This document shows, in pieces, positions 6,974-16,089 of a DNA stretch of 25,796 bases. The notes beneath the pieces are model-generated. The model saw only the letters and a program-made list of their open reading frames with translations, had not been told where the DNA came from and searched no databases. Made by a program: the position numbers and the translations under genes. Position 1 is the stretch's first letter. Every line of letters begins with the position of its first letter. Source of the stretch: Ruminococcaceae bacterium UBA1405 (GTDB lineage: Bacteria > Bacillota > Clostridia > Oscillospirales > Ruminococcaceae); NCBI GenBank assembly GCA_002305685.1, contig DBQB01000032.1:1-25796 (forward strand), written 5' to 3'.

Positions 6974-8356
6974 TTATTTCTCCAGATATTCGCGGATGGA
7001 AGCAGCAGCGGTTTTACCAGCACCCATAGCCAGAATAACCGTAGCGGCACCAGTTACCGCATCGCCGCCGGCATAAACGCCGTCACGGGTGGTCTTCATG
7101 GTTTCATCGACCACCAGACAGCCGTGTTTGTTAGCCTCAATTCCGTGGGTGGTGGTACGGATCAGGGGGTTGGGAGAGGTGCCCAGCGCCATGATGACGG
7201 TATCCACATCCAGTACAAAGTTGGAGCCTTCCTTGGGAGTGGGACGACGGCGTCCGGAAGCGTCCGGCTCGCCCAGTTCCATCTCTACGCACTCCATACC
7301 GCAGACATGGCCGTTCTCATCGCCCAGAATCTTGACGGGATTGTTGAGGAGTTTGAAGATGATGCCCTCCTCTTTGGCGTGATGCACTTCCTCTTTACGG
7401 GCAGGCATCTCTTCCTCGGAACGACGATATACGATATAAACGTTCTCTGCGCCCAGACGTTTGGCACAGCGGGCAGCGTCCATAGCCACGTTGCCTCCGC
7501 CGACAACCGCGACGGATTTGCTCTTCATGATGGGGGTATCGTAGCTTTCGTCGTAAGCACGCATCAGGTTGGTTCTGGTGAGGTATTCGTTGGCGGAGTA
7601 AACGCCGATGAGAGCCTCGCCCTCAATGCCCATGAAGCTGGGAAGGCCAGCGCCGGAACCGATGAACACCGCATCGTAGCCCATCTCGAAAATCTCATCC
7701 ACCGAGAGGACTTTGCCGATCACCATATTGGTCATTACCTTAACGCCCAGAGCCTTCAGATTGTCAACCTCTTTATGTACAATGTCCTTGGGCAGACGGA
7801 ATTCGGGAATACCATATACCAGAACGCCGCCAGCCGTATGGAACGCCTCGAAAATGGTGACGTCGTAGCCAGCTTTGGCCAGGTCGCCTGCGCAGGAAAG
7901 TCCCGCAGGACCAGCGCCGATGATGGCAACCTTTTTGCCGTTCTTGGGGGGAACAACCGGGGAAGCAACGCCGTTGGCCATATACCAGTCGGCAACAAAC
8001 CGCTCCAGACGGCCGATGGCGACAGGTTCGCCTTTGATGCCTCTGACGCATTTGCCTTCGCACTGATTTTCCTGCGGACATACACGCCCGGAAACAGCAG
8101 GCAGAGCGTTGGTGGATGCAACAATCTCGTAAGCGCCAGCAAAATCACCGGCGGCAACTTTTTCAATAAAATCGGGGATATGCACATTTACCGGGCAACC
8201 GGCAACACAAGGTTTGTTTTTGCAGTGAAGGCAGCGGGTAGCCTCCTCCATCGCCATCTCCGGCGTATAGCCCAAAGCAACTTCCTTAAAGTTCTTATTT
8301 CTGACGTTTGGGTCCTGTTCGGGCATGGGAACCTTTTTCAGAGACATATTAGGCAT
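6974..8356 (-). CDS. nfnB: NfnB: large subunit of NADH-dependent reduced ferredoxin:NADP+ oxidoreductase (annotated often as GltA)
   Basis: This 460-residue soluble flavoprotein resembles the glutamate synthase small subunit. The N-terminal ferredoxin-like part has the motif C42-x2-C45-x4-C50-x3-C54 and a second group at C93, C99, C103 (CPQENQCEGKC), for two [4Fe-4S] clusters. A FAD site follows at about 143-152 (VAIIGAGPAGLS) and an NADP(H) site later (VAVVGGGNVAMDAAR). With the NfnA partner it forms the electron-bifurcating complex that makes NADPH from NADH and reduced ferredoxin. The gene overlaps nfnA by 8 bases with its own GGAGG, showing translational coupling. The alternative, a stand-alone NADPH-glutamate synthase subunit, is less likely because no large GltB subunit gene is adjacent and the NfnA partner is. 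Confidence 0.9.
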   Translation of the reverse strand: MPNMSLKKVPMPEQDPNVRNKNFKEVALGYTPEMAMEEATRCLHCKNKPCVAGCPVNVHIPDFIEKVAAGDFAGAYEIVASTNALPAVSGRVCPQENQCEGKCVRGIKGEPVAIGRLERFVADWYMANGVASPVVPPKNGKKVAIIGAGPAGLSCAGDLAKAGYDVTIFEAFHTAGGVLVYGIPEFRLPKDIVHKEVDNLKALGVKVMTNMVIGKVLSVDEIFEMGYDAVFIGSGAGLPSFMGIEGEALIGVYSANEYLTRTNLMRAYDESYDTPIMKSKSVAVVGGGNVAMDAARCAKRLGAENVYIVYRRSEEEMPARKEEVHHAKEEGIIFKLLNNPVKILGDENGHVCGMECVEMELGEPDASGRRRPTPKEGSNFVLDVDTVIMALGTSPNPLIRTTTHGIEANKHGCLVVDETMKTTRDGVYAGGDAVTGAATVILAMGAGKTAAASIREYLEK

Positions 8357-9194
8357 TTCTAACTCCTCCAGTCAAACGGCATACATGGGCTCTCTCTTCC
8401 GCTTCCTCCTCTTTGTAGGAAGTGTTTCTCTTCATCAGCTCGTCAAAATCCACCAGATGTCCATCAAAATCAGGACCGTCTACGCAGGCAAATTTGATTT
8501 TGCCATCCACCTTTACACGGCAGCCGCCGCACATTCCGGTACCATCGATCATGATGGGGTTGAGGCTGACAATGGTTTTAATCCCGTAAGGACGAGTTAC
8601 CTGTGCCACAAATTTCATCATAATGACAGGACCGATGGCGATTACACAGTCGTATTTGTTGCCGGCATCGATCAGGCTCTGTAGTTTGTTGGTAACAAAA
8701 CCTTTTTCGCCATAGGTGCCGTCGTCGGTGGTAATATACAGATTGGTGCAGGCTGCTCTCATCTCGTCCTCCAGGATGACAATATCCTTGGAACGGAAAC
8801 CAGCGATCATATCCACATGGGTTCCGTTTTTGAACAGCGCTTTGGCTGTGGGGTAGGCAATGGCGCAACCAACGCCGCCGCCGATGACTGCGACCTTCTT
8901 AAAGCCTTCCACCTCACTGGGTTTGCCCAGCGGGCCTACAAAGTCCAGAATACTGTCGCCCACTTCCAGCTGGTTGAGCAGCATGGTGGAGCGGCCAACA
9001 ATCTGGAAGATGATGGTCACCGTGCCTTTTTCACGGTCATAATCGGCGATGGTCAAAGGCACACGTTCCCCCTTTTCATCCACGCGGAAGATGATGAACT
9101 GTCCGGCCTGCGCTTTCTTGGCGATCAGGGGGGCTTCCACCTCCATCAGGGTGACAGCGGAATTCAGTTGCCGTTTCTGAACGATCTTGTACAT
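8349..9194 (-). CDS. nfnA: NfnA: small subunit of NADH-dependent ferredoxin:NADP+ oxidoreductase
   Basis: This is a 281-residue ferredoxin-NADP reductase-fold protein, PyrK/SudB-like. The start is the ATG at 9194 with AAGGAGG upstream; the reading from 9314 would add 40 residues that overlap the promoter leader. The FAD domain is at residues 1-95, and the NAD-binding domain begins at 101 (VAVIGGGVGCAIAY). The C-terminal [2Fe-2S] motif is D217-x4-C222-x2-C225-x11-C237; an Asp plus three Cys ligation is known in this family. It binds NADH and the FAD of the low-potential branch and passes electrons to NfnB. It is the first gene of the two-gene operon, read from the promoter at 9303-9331. Confidence 0.9.
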   Translation of the reverse strand: MYKIVQKRQLNSAVTLMEVEAPLIAKKAQAGQFIIFRVDEKGERVPLTIADYDREKGTVTIIFQIVGRSTMLLNQLEVGDSILDFVGPLGKPSEVEGFKKVAVIGGGVGCAIAYPTAKALFKNGTHVDMIAGFRSKDIVILEDEMRAACTNLYITTDDGTYGEKGFVTNKLQSLIDAGNKYDCVIAIGPVIMMKFVAQVTRPYGIKTIVSLNPIMIDGTGMCGGCRVKVDGKIKFACVDGPDFDGHLVDFDELMKRNTSYKEEEAEERAHVCRLTGGVRNA

Positions 9195-9302
9195 GGCATG
9201 ATTCCTCCTTGTAATTGTCCGAACGATACGGACATGGTTCTTTTCGCAATTAGCCTTTTTCACGCCGAGGATTGTCCCCGAAAGTGATAGACCATTGTTT
9301 TT

Positions 9303-9331
9303 ATTATAGCCCATGTGAAAGCATTTGACAA
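9303..9331 (-). promoter_or_regulatory. nfnAB promoter, TTGTCA-17-TATAAT
   Basis: On the minus strand TTGTCA (9331-9326) and a perfect TATAAT (9308-9303) are 17 bases apart. The leader to the nfnA ATG is about 100 bases. It contains an inverted repeat TGTCCG-N7-CGGACA (9216-9234) close to the ribosome binding site, which might be a protein site or a small hairpin. Confidence 0.75.
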
Positions 9332-9395
9332 GAGTTTCACAGACAGTATGTCTCTTTCTAAGGCCACTTATTGCAAGAAATTTTTGGCGGCTCCC

Positions 9396-12300
9396 TCATG
9401 AGGAGACTACCTCAAATTCGCAGGTGGCCACCGGGCGCATTGCCCCGGATATTCGTACGGTGATGGTGGCAGTGCCCTCCCCGACAGCGGTGACGGTACC
9501 ATCCTCATCCACCGTCAGCACCTCCTCATCAGAGCTGCTCCAGCGCAGCGATAGGTCGGTATCGCTTTGAGATGGGGTGATGGTGGCGATCAGAGGATAC
9601 TGTTCTCCCACAGCCAGCTGCATCCACTGGATATCCAATTCCAGAGAGAGCGGGGCGCCCGATGTGGATTCTCCCTCTCCCTCACCGTCATCTGTATCGT
9701 CGTCCGATGACGCCTCTGTGACATTAAAGTAGCAGTTGTCTCCGTATTTGCCGTCGGTGGTGATAACCCGCACCCGTCCGCGCCCAGGTGCAACGGCGGT
9801 GACGACGCCATCCTGGTCCACTGTGACAATGGAATCATCGAAGCTCTCCCATCGCACATCCTCGTTGCCGGTGGCCTCCTCCGGGGTAACCAGCAGTGTG
9901 AGCTGATAACTCTCGCCCACCGTCAGAGAGATGTCCTCCTCCTCTTTCAGGTTGACGTCGGTGACAATGGCGTTGGGATCCCGCTCAACGGTGTCTTCAG
10001 AATTGCCAGTATCCCCTTCGTTGCTGCCGCCCGCGGAACCGCTGGCTTGTCCCGGTTTTTCCATCGAACCGCTGATAAGGGTGAAATCTTCCCCGCGATT
10101 GCTTCCACCGGTTTCGACAAGATAGTTGTAGATGCCGTTGGCAATCCCCTCGGCAATGTTATACTGTTCGCTTTTGGACAGCAATTTTTCATACTCCGAC
10201 TGGTTGCTGACAAATCCGCATTCGGCCAGTATGGCCGGGAACTGGTTGGTGCGGGTGACATAATAGCGTCCAAATTTGGCGCCTCGGTTGGTGGTGCCAA
10301 AGGCAGAGGAGATGCCGGAGGACACCTTGGAAGCCAGGGAGGAGGAGAAGGCGTTGAAGTAATATACCTCCGTTCCTTTGGTGCTGCTGTCGGTGGCTGA
10401 GTTGTTGTGGACGCTGACAAAGAGGTGGGGTTCATATTCAGCTGCTTGCGCTACACGGCTTTGCAGCGAGACGGATGAGGATTGGGTATCGATCATCAGC
10501 ACCGAAGCGCCCCAGTCCTGCAAAATGGATTTGAGCTGTCGGGCTATGCCGTAGTTGATGACCTGCTCCGGATAACTGGGATGGAATCCCAGCGCACCGG
10601 GATCGGTGACCGAATGTCCGGGATCCACCACAATGCGGGTTCCACCCAGTCCGCCGGAGGAGGAGACCATGGCAGGATTGCTAAACTGAAGCACCAGGAT
10701 ATCCCCGTCGTACCAGCTGGTAAAGCCCATAAATCCACCCTGGGTATTGAGGGTGAGGGTCAGGACGTTGCCATCCCACTGAGCGGAGGAGAACAGCCGG
10801 CTGTCCGGCAAAGACAACCCCTCCGGGGTGACGGAGGTATAGTGGAAGGTGAATTTGACGGTGGATTTGTCGTATTTGACCGAGAAGGGAACCTTGTATA
10901 GGGTGGCCAGACGTATGGTGGTGTACCGGTCGTCGCCGGTGATTTCCATCCCTCCGATGATATTTTCCTCAATGGAATCGATGGTGGAAACGGTAGCAAG
11001 GTCCTCGGTGGCAATACGCAGCCCGGAAGCCATGTTGAAATAGCGGTAGGTTTTTCCATCCGCCTTATAGATGACTTCGTCTCCCACAATATAATCCATG
11101 GTCCCCTGGGGAAGATCGTAGTACCCAGACTGGGAGAGATGATTAAGGACATTGGAAGGATAGGTCTCAGCACTGGTGCTGACCACCTCAGCCAAAACGC
11201 CGTCCTGCAATATCTTCTTTTTGTTGACGGTGATGGAGGCTCCCTGACGGCTCTCAGAAAAACCGTTCCAGGAAGCATATACCGTAACTGCACCCAGATT
11301 TTGGGCGGAACTGGTAGCGGCAGGGGCAGTGTAGATGCCGGAAAATACCGGATAGCTGGAATCCCGGTCGGTATCATCGTCATCGGTTTCTCGAATCGCC
11401 ATTGGGATGGTGGTTCCACCGATCACCGCATATACCTCTGCTTCTTCATAAACGTTCGCCGTAATGGTAATCTGCATTCCGCCATCCACATTTACAGCGC
11501 CAGAAGGGGAAATCTCTCCATCAAAAATCTGTATTTGTCTGGTGATGGTATAGGTGTAGGCTTGATCCTCCTGAGCAATGGTAAAGGTATTGGTTCCGAT
11601 CTCCAGCGGCAAGGTCACCGAGAAGTAACCGCTGTCATCGGTATCAATGGCCTCCCCGTTGATGGTTACGGCGAAAGCCGGAGAGGCAGCACCAGTAAAC
11701 ACCACCGAAGGCTCGTAGGTGGAAAACTGCATTTGTGTGGGCTTGGTGACCGCCAATTTTTTCAGGATAAATTCTTCCTGGATGTTATCGTTGAGATAGT
11801 CAATCAGCACGGAGGAATTCAGTCCGGACAGGGCAGTATAGATGCTGCCGGTGTATCCCGAGAGTTTTTTCGCCTCAATTACCTGTTCGGTCAGCTGTTG
11901 GGCGCTGGTCATCGTTTCCCCGCTGTCCTGAACCAGATAACAGGGAAGATCGTTTTGTTCTGCCAGCTCGGTCCACCAGGAGGCCACAGCGGTAAAAGGC
12001 GTTTGAGGATCATCGGTATTTTCCAGCGCTTTGACAGCCAGAAAGTCAAAGAGTCCTTGCTCGGTCATGGTGCGCAGATCCACATAACCATCCAGATAAG
12101 ACTGGAAGGAGGCGCTGGTTTGGGAACCTTCCGGCATTGCGTCCGCGTTAGCCCAGACCGGATCCGCCAACACCCCAATCTGTAGATGGGAAGCATTTTC
12201 CCGCATGGTCTGCGCTGCAAGGCGCAGCAGCTGACCAGTGCTTTCGTATAAATAGTTTTCATAACCGATGCCGCTGCCCTCGCTCAGATACTGCTGATAA

Positions 12301-13049
12301 CCGTCCAGTGTTTCGCTGGTGTAGTATCCGGTGAGCAAAACCCCGTCTAGGTCGTATCGATCGGCAAAATCAGCGCAGCCTTGGACGGCGTTGGAGATAA
12401 AGGCGGCGTCTACCAAGCTCCCATCTGCGGCAAGCCGAAGGTCATAGATGGCGTATACATACATTCCAGCGGCTCTGGCAGAGGAAATCATGGCTGAGAA
12501 GGGATCATATCCCTCCTCCTGCGCCAGGGTGTCCGCAAAGAGAAAACCGTCTTCGGTGGCTGGATCCAGAATCACGGTGTTCATTGTGAGCGATTGGACC
12601 TGCTCAATGGCGGCGTTGATCTGATCCCGGCTTTGCTGCTGGGTAAGGTTTTCTCCAACCTCGAAATCAACCCCTGCCTGCAAAATAACCCCCTGCATTT
12701 CGGAGGGGCGGGAGAAGGAGGGGGTGGAGAGCTGTATGGTGGGGGGCTGGGAAGAAACCGGTTCGCTGCTTTCCGGATCGTCCGAAGAATGTCCCTGGGT
12801 CTCGGAGGAGCTTTGGGATGAGGAGGATGTAGAGGGATCAGAAACGGAGGCGGAGTCCGACGTGTTTGTAGAAATCGAGTTGTTTTTGGAGTCGCTTTCG
12901 GAAAGAGGCAAAAGAGTATCCAATGTCCCTGTAGCCGCCAACACAGCTGAAATGGCAGTGATAACCAGGAACAGAATCAGAAATGTAATCCAGATCCAGA
13001 GCATACCGGATCCTTTTTTTCTGCGGTTGCGCTTGTTTGAATGGTACAC
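9396..13049 (-). CDS. Membrane-anchored N-acetylmuramoyl-L-alanine amidase with GHL10-like barrel and Big2 domains
   Basis: This is a 1217-residue surface protein. A GTG start (13049) follows GGAGA at six bases. Residues 1-15 are basic, 16-40 form a single membrane anchor, and 45-110 are a Ser/Thr/Glu-rich linker. Residues about 118-430 resemble the GHL10 barrel of the neighbouring lipoprotein, but the acidic pair of that protein (HFDDY) is replaced by LLTGY near residues 238-242. Small beta domains follow. Amidase_3 covers about 803-980, with zinc ligands H812 (DPGH), E828 and H881 (SVHNN) and catalytic E943 (LAECGF), all present. Two Big2 domains end the protein (about 1028-1113 and 1137-1217). 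It should cleave peptide stems from peptidoglycan outside the membrane. It is second in the operon, 42 bases after the GHL10 gene. Confidence 0.88.
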   Translation of the reverse strand: MYHSNKRNRRKKGSGMLWIWITFLILFLVITAISAVLAATGTLDTLLPLSESDSKNNSISTNTSDSASVSDPSTSSSSQSSSETQGHSSDDPESSEPVSSQPPTIQLSTPSFSRPSEMQGVILQAGVDFEVGENLTQQQSRDQINAAIEQVQSLTMNTVILDPATEDGFLFADTLAQEEGYDPFSAMISSARAAGMYVYAIYDLRLAADGSLVDAAFISNAVQGCADFADRYDLDGVLLTGYYTSETLDGYQQYLSEGSGIGYENYLYESTGQLLRLAAQTMRENASHLQIGVLADPVWANADAMPEGSQTSASFQSYLDGYVDLRTMTEQGLFDFLAVKALENTDDPQTPFTAVASWWTELAEQNDLPCYLVQDSGETMTSAQQLTEQVIEAKKLSGYTGSIYTALSGLNSSVLIDYLNDNIQEEFILKKLAVTKPTQMQFSTYEPSVVFTGAASPAFAVTINGEAIDTDDSGYFSVTLPLEIGTNTFTIAQEDQAYTYTITRQIQIFDGEISPSGAVNVDGGMQITITANVYEEAEVYAVIGGTTIPMAIRETDDDDTDRDSSYPVFSGIYTAPAATSSAQNLGAVTVYASWNGFSESRQGASITVNKKKILQDGVLAEVVSTSAETYPSNVLNHLSQSGYYDLPQGTMDYIVGDEVIYKADGKTYRYFNMASGLRIATEDLATVSTIDSIEENIIGGMEITGDDRYTTIRLATLYKVPFSVKYDKSTVKFTFHYTSVTPEGLSLPDSRLFSSAQWDGNVLTLTLNTQGGFMGFTSWYDGDILVLQFSNPAMVSSSGGLGGTRIVVDPGHSVTDPGALGFHPSYPEQVINYGIARQLKSILQDWGASVLMIDTQSSSVSLQSRVAQAAEYEPHLFVSVHNNSATDSSTKGTEVYYFNAFSSSLASKVSSGISSAFGTTNRGAKFGRYYVTRTNQFPAILAECGFVSNQSEYEKLLSKSEQYNIAEGIANGIYNYLVETGGSNRGEDFTLISGSMEKPGQASGSAGGSNEGDTGNSEDTVERDPNAIVTDVNLKEEEDISLTVGESYQLTLLVTPEEATGNEDVRWESFDDSIVTVDQDGVVTAVAPGRGRVRVITTDGKYGDNCYFNVTEASSDDDTDDGEGEGESTSGAPLSLELDIQWMQLAVGEQYPLIATITPSQSDTDLSLRWSSSDEEVLTVDEDGTVTAVGEGTATITVRISGAMRPVATCEFEVVSS

Positions 13050-13091
13050 GTCGTATCTCCGTTTGATTGTCCTTTATTTTGATTGCTGTGA

Positions 13092-14654
13092 TTATTCTGT
13101 CAGCAGTTCCTTCAGATGTTCCAGCTCCTCCTGGCGCTGTGCCGTAGCGCCGGTTGGGAAAACCGAATCGTAGCGAAAGAGGATAAATCCGCCGTACTTT
13201 GACGCTTCCCGCCCTGTGGATACCATTCGGCTGAGGATATCTTCAGTGCCGATCCATTCTGTCTTTCCCTCTCCGGCCCAGGTATCCTCACTGCCCAGTT
13301 TGTAGGCAGCCAGGCCAATGTAGAGTTTTACCGAGGAGCTTTGGATCATATTGTTCCATTTTTGTACCGTCTGGGCATAAGGAGAACTGGAATTCTCAAA
13401 GCCAAAGTAGATCTGCGGGCAGATATAATCCACATATCCTGACCCGGACAGCCAGGAGGATACGTCCACATACTGGTGGTTGAGATTGTTTTCGTTGTTG
13501 CCCTGAGGGCTTACCCCGAAGGAAACCGAAGCGTTGACCGATTTGATGGCCTTATAGCAGGCTTTTATCAAAAGATTGACATTCTCCCGCCGCCAACCCG
13601 CCAGAGAGAGGGTGCCCCCGTCTTGCTGATATTCCGCAAAGCTTTGCTGATCAAACGCTGCGTCGGTGGTCGGATAAAAGTAATCGTCAAAATGAATGCC
13701 ATCCACGTCGTAGTTTTCTACAATCTCGGTTACCCCATCCACAATCAACTGCCGCGCCTCAGCACTGGCGGGGTTGTAGGAGATCAGCGAGCCATACTGG
13801 ATTACCGCGTCGCTGCCCTGGGAGATATATATACTGGCCGGATTGTCGTTGCTCAGCGCTGCTTTGGTGTTGGCGTTGCGGATGCGGTAGGGGTTGACCC
13901 ACGCTTCAATGCGCAATCCCAGATTGTGGGCAGTTTCCACCATAATCTCCAGTGGATCGTATCCCGGATCCTTGCCTTCGGTGCCGGTGATGGTGTGGGA
14001 CCAAGGGAAAATCTCAGAAGGGTACAGGGCGTCCCCATAGGGACGAACCTGTACAAAGACAGTATTGAGCCCCAAATCCGCTACATTTTCAAAGGCGTTT
14101 TGGATGTTGGCGCGGAAGGCGGAAGCGCTCTTGTTTTTGAGCAATCCTTCAAAATCCAGATAGGAGATCCAGATCCCCCGCAGTTCGTCGTCGAAAACCA
14201 CCGAAATCTCATTTTCCTCAGAGGATTCCGGCTGCTGTTCCACAGGAGGTTCCGGCTGCTCCATCGTTTCCCCGGCGTCCAGCGTATCCTCCGGCAACGG
14301 AGCGGACTGAGATTGGGACTGTGAGCTGCTCTGGGATTGGGAGGAGGAAATTACCTGGGAACTGCTCTGAGGCTGGGAGGAGGACGGTTGGGATTGGGAT
14401 GAGATACCATTCTCCTGCGATTGGGATGGCGCATCGTCGGTTGTATCCGATGACTGCTGCCGGTATTCCCCGGTCAGGAAGGAACGAAACCACTCTTTAT
14501 CGGCGTTTTGCTCCACCGGCTGAGAGGAAGCGGGTTGCAGCACCGCCTGGGATGCAGGCGGAAGGGAAGAAGATGCATCGGGCTTGGAGCAGCCGGCGCT
14601 CAGGCACAGCAGGATGCCGAGCCATAACGCGAGGGGACGACGGTACCATGGCAT
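13092..14654 (-). CDS. GHL10-family glycoside-hydrolase-like lipoprotein (YngK/DigH-like, DUF187)
   Basis: This is a 520-residue surface lipoprotein. The ATG at 14654 follows GGAGG at nine bases; the upstream reading from 14756 lacks a signal sequence. The signal peptide ends in LSAGC with Cys22 as the lipid site. A low-complexity Ser/Gln linker runs from about residue 25 to 165, rich in SQSQ and SSQPQ repeats. The catalytic barrel starts at RGIWISYLDFEGLL and includes LGLNTVFVQVRPYGDALYPS, IEAWVNPYRI and DGIHFDDYFYP (residues 318-328) with the acidic residues D318, D323 and D324. GHL10 proteins include E. coli DigH, which cuts glycan strands whose peptides were removed by amidases. The neighbouring amidase gene in the same operon fits that role. 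Activity here is inferred. Confidence 0.88.
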   Translation of the reverse strand: MPWYRRPLALWLGILLCLSAGCSKPDASSSLPPASQAVLQPASSQPVEQNADKEWFRSFLTGEYRQQSSDTTDDAPSQSQENGISSQSQPSSSQPQSSSQVISSSQSQSSSQSQSQSAPLPEDTLDAGETMEQPEPPVEQQPESSEENEISVVFDDELRGIWISYLDFEGLLKNKSASAFRANIQNAFENVADLGLNTVFVQVRPYGDALYPSEIFPWSHTITGTEGKDPGYDPLEIMVETAHNLGLRIEAWVNPYRIRNANTKAALSNDNPASIYISQGSDAVIQYGSLISYNPASAEARQLIVDGVTEIVENYDVDGIHFDDYFYPTTDAAFDQQSFAEYQQDGGTLSLAGWRRENVNLLIKACYKAIKSVNASVSFGVSPQGNNENNLNHQYVDVSSWLSGSGYVDYICPQIYFGFENSSSPYAQTVQKWNNMIQSSSVKLYIGLAAYKLGSEDTWAGEGKTEWIGTEDILSRMVSTGREASKYGGFILFRYDSVFPTGATAQRQEELEHLKELLTE

Positions 14655-14976
14655 ATTATAATACCTCCATAGGGTAGGAAAATGTTCTCGTCCATCGGTA
14701 TCGATGGAAAGGGCCGCTACAGTGTATGCGTCCGGCCCCAGCCTTATGATTTGCAAAGGCTTACCGGTCTCATTTTACACAGATCCCCTCTCACGGTCAA
14801 GGGAAAGAGGGGAATTGGAACAAATTCCCGTCCTTTTTGCCGGCGTCACAGAGATAGTGTCGAAAAGGAAAAAAATTGTTGCGCTGTTCGACAGGATTCG
14901 CCTTGCTGGGATGAAAATTGCGGCGGATATGTGGAACAGGGAGAGAAACGTCATTTTGGGAATCGCGAAAGGTTGG
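14655..14976. other. Intergenic region between radical SAM gene and cell-wall operon
   Basis: About 320 bases without a gene. It holds the promoter of the cell-wall operon (14772-14800). It also has an 8-bp inverted repeat, TCCCCTCT (14784-14791) and AGAGGGGA (14806-14813), overlapping that promoter's -35 element, and a GGGCCG/CGGCCC pair (14711-14716 and 14733-14738) within the leader. A hairpin GCGAAAAAGGTT/AACCTTTCGC spans the radical SAM stop codon but lacks a T-tract. Confidence 0.6.
14772..14800 (-). promoter_or_regulatory. Promoter of cell-wall operon, TTGACC-17-TAAAAT
   Basis: On the minus strand TTGACC (14800-14795) and TAAAAT (14777-14772) are 17 bases apart, giving a leader of about 110 bases before the GHL10 lipoprotein ATG. 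An 8-bp inverted repeat brackets the -35 element and could be an operator. Confidence 0.65.
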
Positions 14977-16005
14977 TTAACCTTTTTCGCCGCTGATTTT
15001 TGACAAATCCGGAGACGGCGAGGGCAGTAAAACGCCGTCGTACCGTTTTCCCTGCCAGCTACCCCGGCGAAAAAGCTCCTTGTCAATCTCGTTGATCACC
15101 ACCAGCTTTTTCAGGCTCCAAAGAGGGCCGATCAGCATTTGTCGGTCCCCGTCGCCGGTGAGGCGCTGGATGACCACAGAAGGCGGCAGCATTTCCAGCT
15201 GGTCGCAGACCACAGAGATATATTCCTCCCGGGTCATCAGAGAGAATTCCCCCCGCGCATATTCCTCAGCCATGGCGGTGCCCCGAAGGACATGGAGCAG
15301 ATGAATCTTGATGGCGTACAGCGGAAGGTGGGAAAGTTCCTGAACTGTCTCCAGCATCCTCTCCCGGTTTTCCCCCGGCAGACCGTTGATGATGTGGACA
15401 CACACCCGGATTCCTTGTTGGTGAAGTTTCCAGAATCCGTCCAAAAATTCCTGATAGGTATGTCCCCGATGAATTCTCTGGCCGGTTTCGTCGCTCACCG
15501 ATTGCAGTCCCAGCTCCACCATCAGGTAGGTTTTCCGGTTGAGCTGCGCCAGATACTCTACCACATCTTCCGGCAGACAGTCAGCCCGGGTGGCAATGCT
15601 CAGTCCCACTACCCCAGGCTGTGCCAGAACGGCTTCATATTTTTCCCGCAGCGCCGCAAGAGGGGCATAGGTGTTGGTACCCGCCTGGAAATAACCGATA
15701 TACCGGGTGGCGTCCGGCCACTTTTGCAGCATGGCGTTTCGGATTTTCTCGAACTGGGTGGCCATATCCTCCTGTGGATTGCCGGCGAAATCTCCGCTGC
15801 CGCTGGCAGAACAGTAGGTGCAGCCGCCAAACCCTTTGGTTCCATCCCGGTTGGGACAGCCAAAGCCAGCGTTGAGGGAGACCTTGAAGGTCTTTCCGCC
15901 GAAGGTATGTTTGAGATGATAGTCCCAGGTATGGTACCGCTTGTTGGTGTCGGAATAGGGGAAAGGATTGGATGAGGCCTGGGTAGGATGGCTGGAAGGG
16001 GACAT
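14977..16005 (-). CDS. TIGR01212-family radical SAM protein (YhcC-like)
   Basis: This is a 342-residue radical SAM protein of the Elp3-like YhcC family. The ATG at 16005 follows AAGGAGG; the longer reading from 16074 runs through the divergent promoter. The conserved N terminus (RYHTWDYHLKHTFGGKTFKVSLNAGFGCPNRDG, residues 24-54) and the cluster Cys residues C50-x11-C62-x2-C65 (GGCTYCS) bind the [4Fe-4S] cluster that cleaves S-adenosylmethionine. FQAGTNTYAP and VELGLQSVSD match the family core. The reaction in most bacteria is not settled. It is divergent from the YkgJ-type gene with 84 bases between start codons. Confidence 0.92.
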   Translation of the reverse strand: MSPSSHPTQASSNPFPYSDTNKRYHTWDYHLKHTFGGKTFKVSLNAGFGCPNRDGTKGFGGCTYCSASGSGDFAGNPQEDMATQFEKIRNAMLQKWPDATRYIGYFQAGTNTYAPLAALREKYEAVLAQPGVVGLSIATRADCLPEDVVEYLAQLNRKTYLMVELGLQSVSDETGQRIHRGHTYQEFLDGFWKLHQQGIRVCVHIINGLPGENRERMLETVQELSHLPLYAIKIHLLHVLRGTAMAEEYARGEFSLMTREEYISVVCDQLEMLPPSVVIQRLTGDGDRQMLIGPLWSLKKLVVINEIDKELFRRGSWQGKRYDGVLLPSPSPDLSKISGEKG

Positions 16006-16019
16006 TTGCAATACCTCCT

Positions 16020-16047
16020 TTGATGGAAGGGAGAAATCCGGTATAAT
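16020..16047 (+). promoter_or_regulatory. Promoter of the YkgJ-type gene, TTGATG-16-TATAAT
   Basis: TTGATG (16020-16025) and a perfect TATAAT (16042-16047) give a leader of about 36 bases. The element lies inside the 5' region of the divergent radical SAM gene. A minus-strand -10 TATTAT overlaps it at 16043-16048, so the two promoters may compete. Confidence 0.65.
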
Positions 16048-16089
16048 AGGGGAAACAGCAAGTTTATTGCACAAGGAGTGGAACCAAAG

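Noticed and set aside
6956..8362. 468-codon open frame on the plus strand opposite nfnB
   Set aside because: It is the antisense shadow of a well-supported flavoprotein gene and its translation has no family motif or ribosome binding site.
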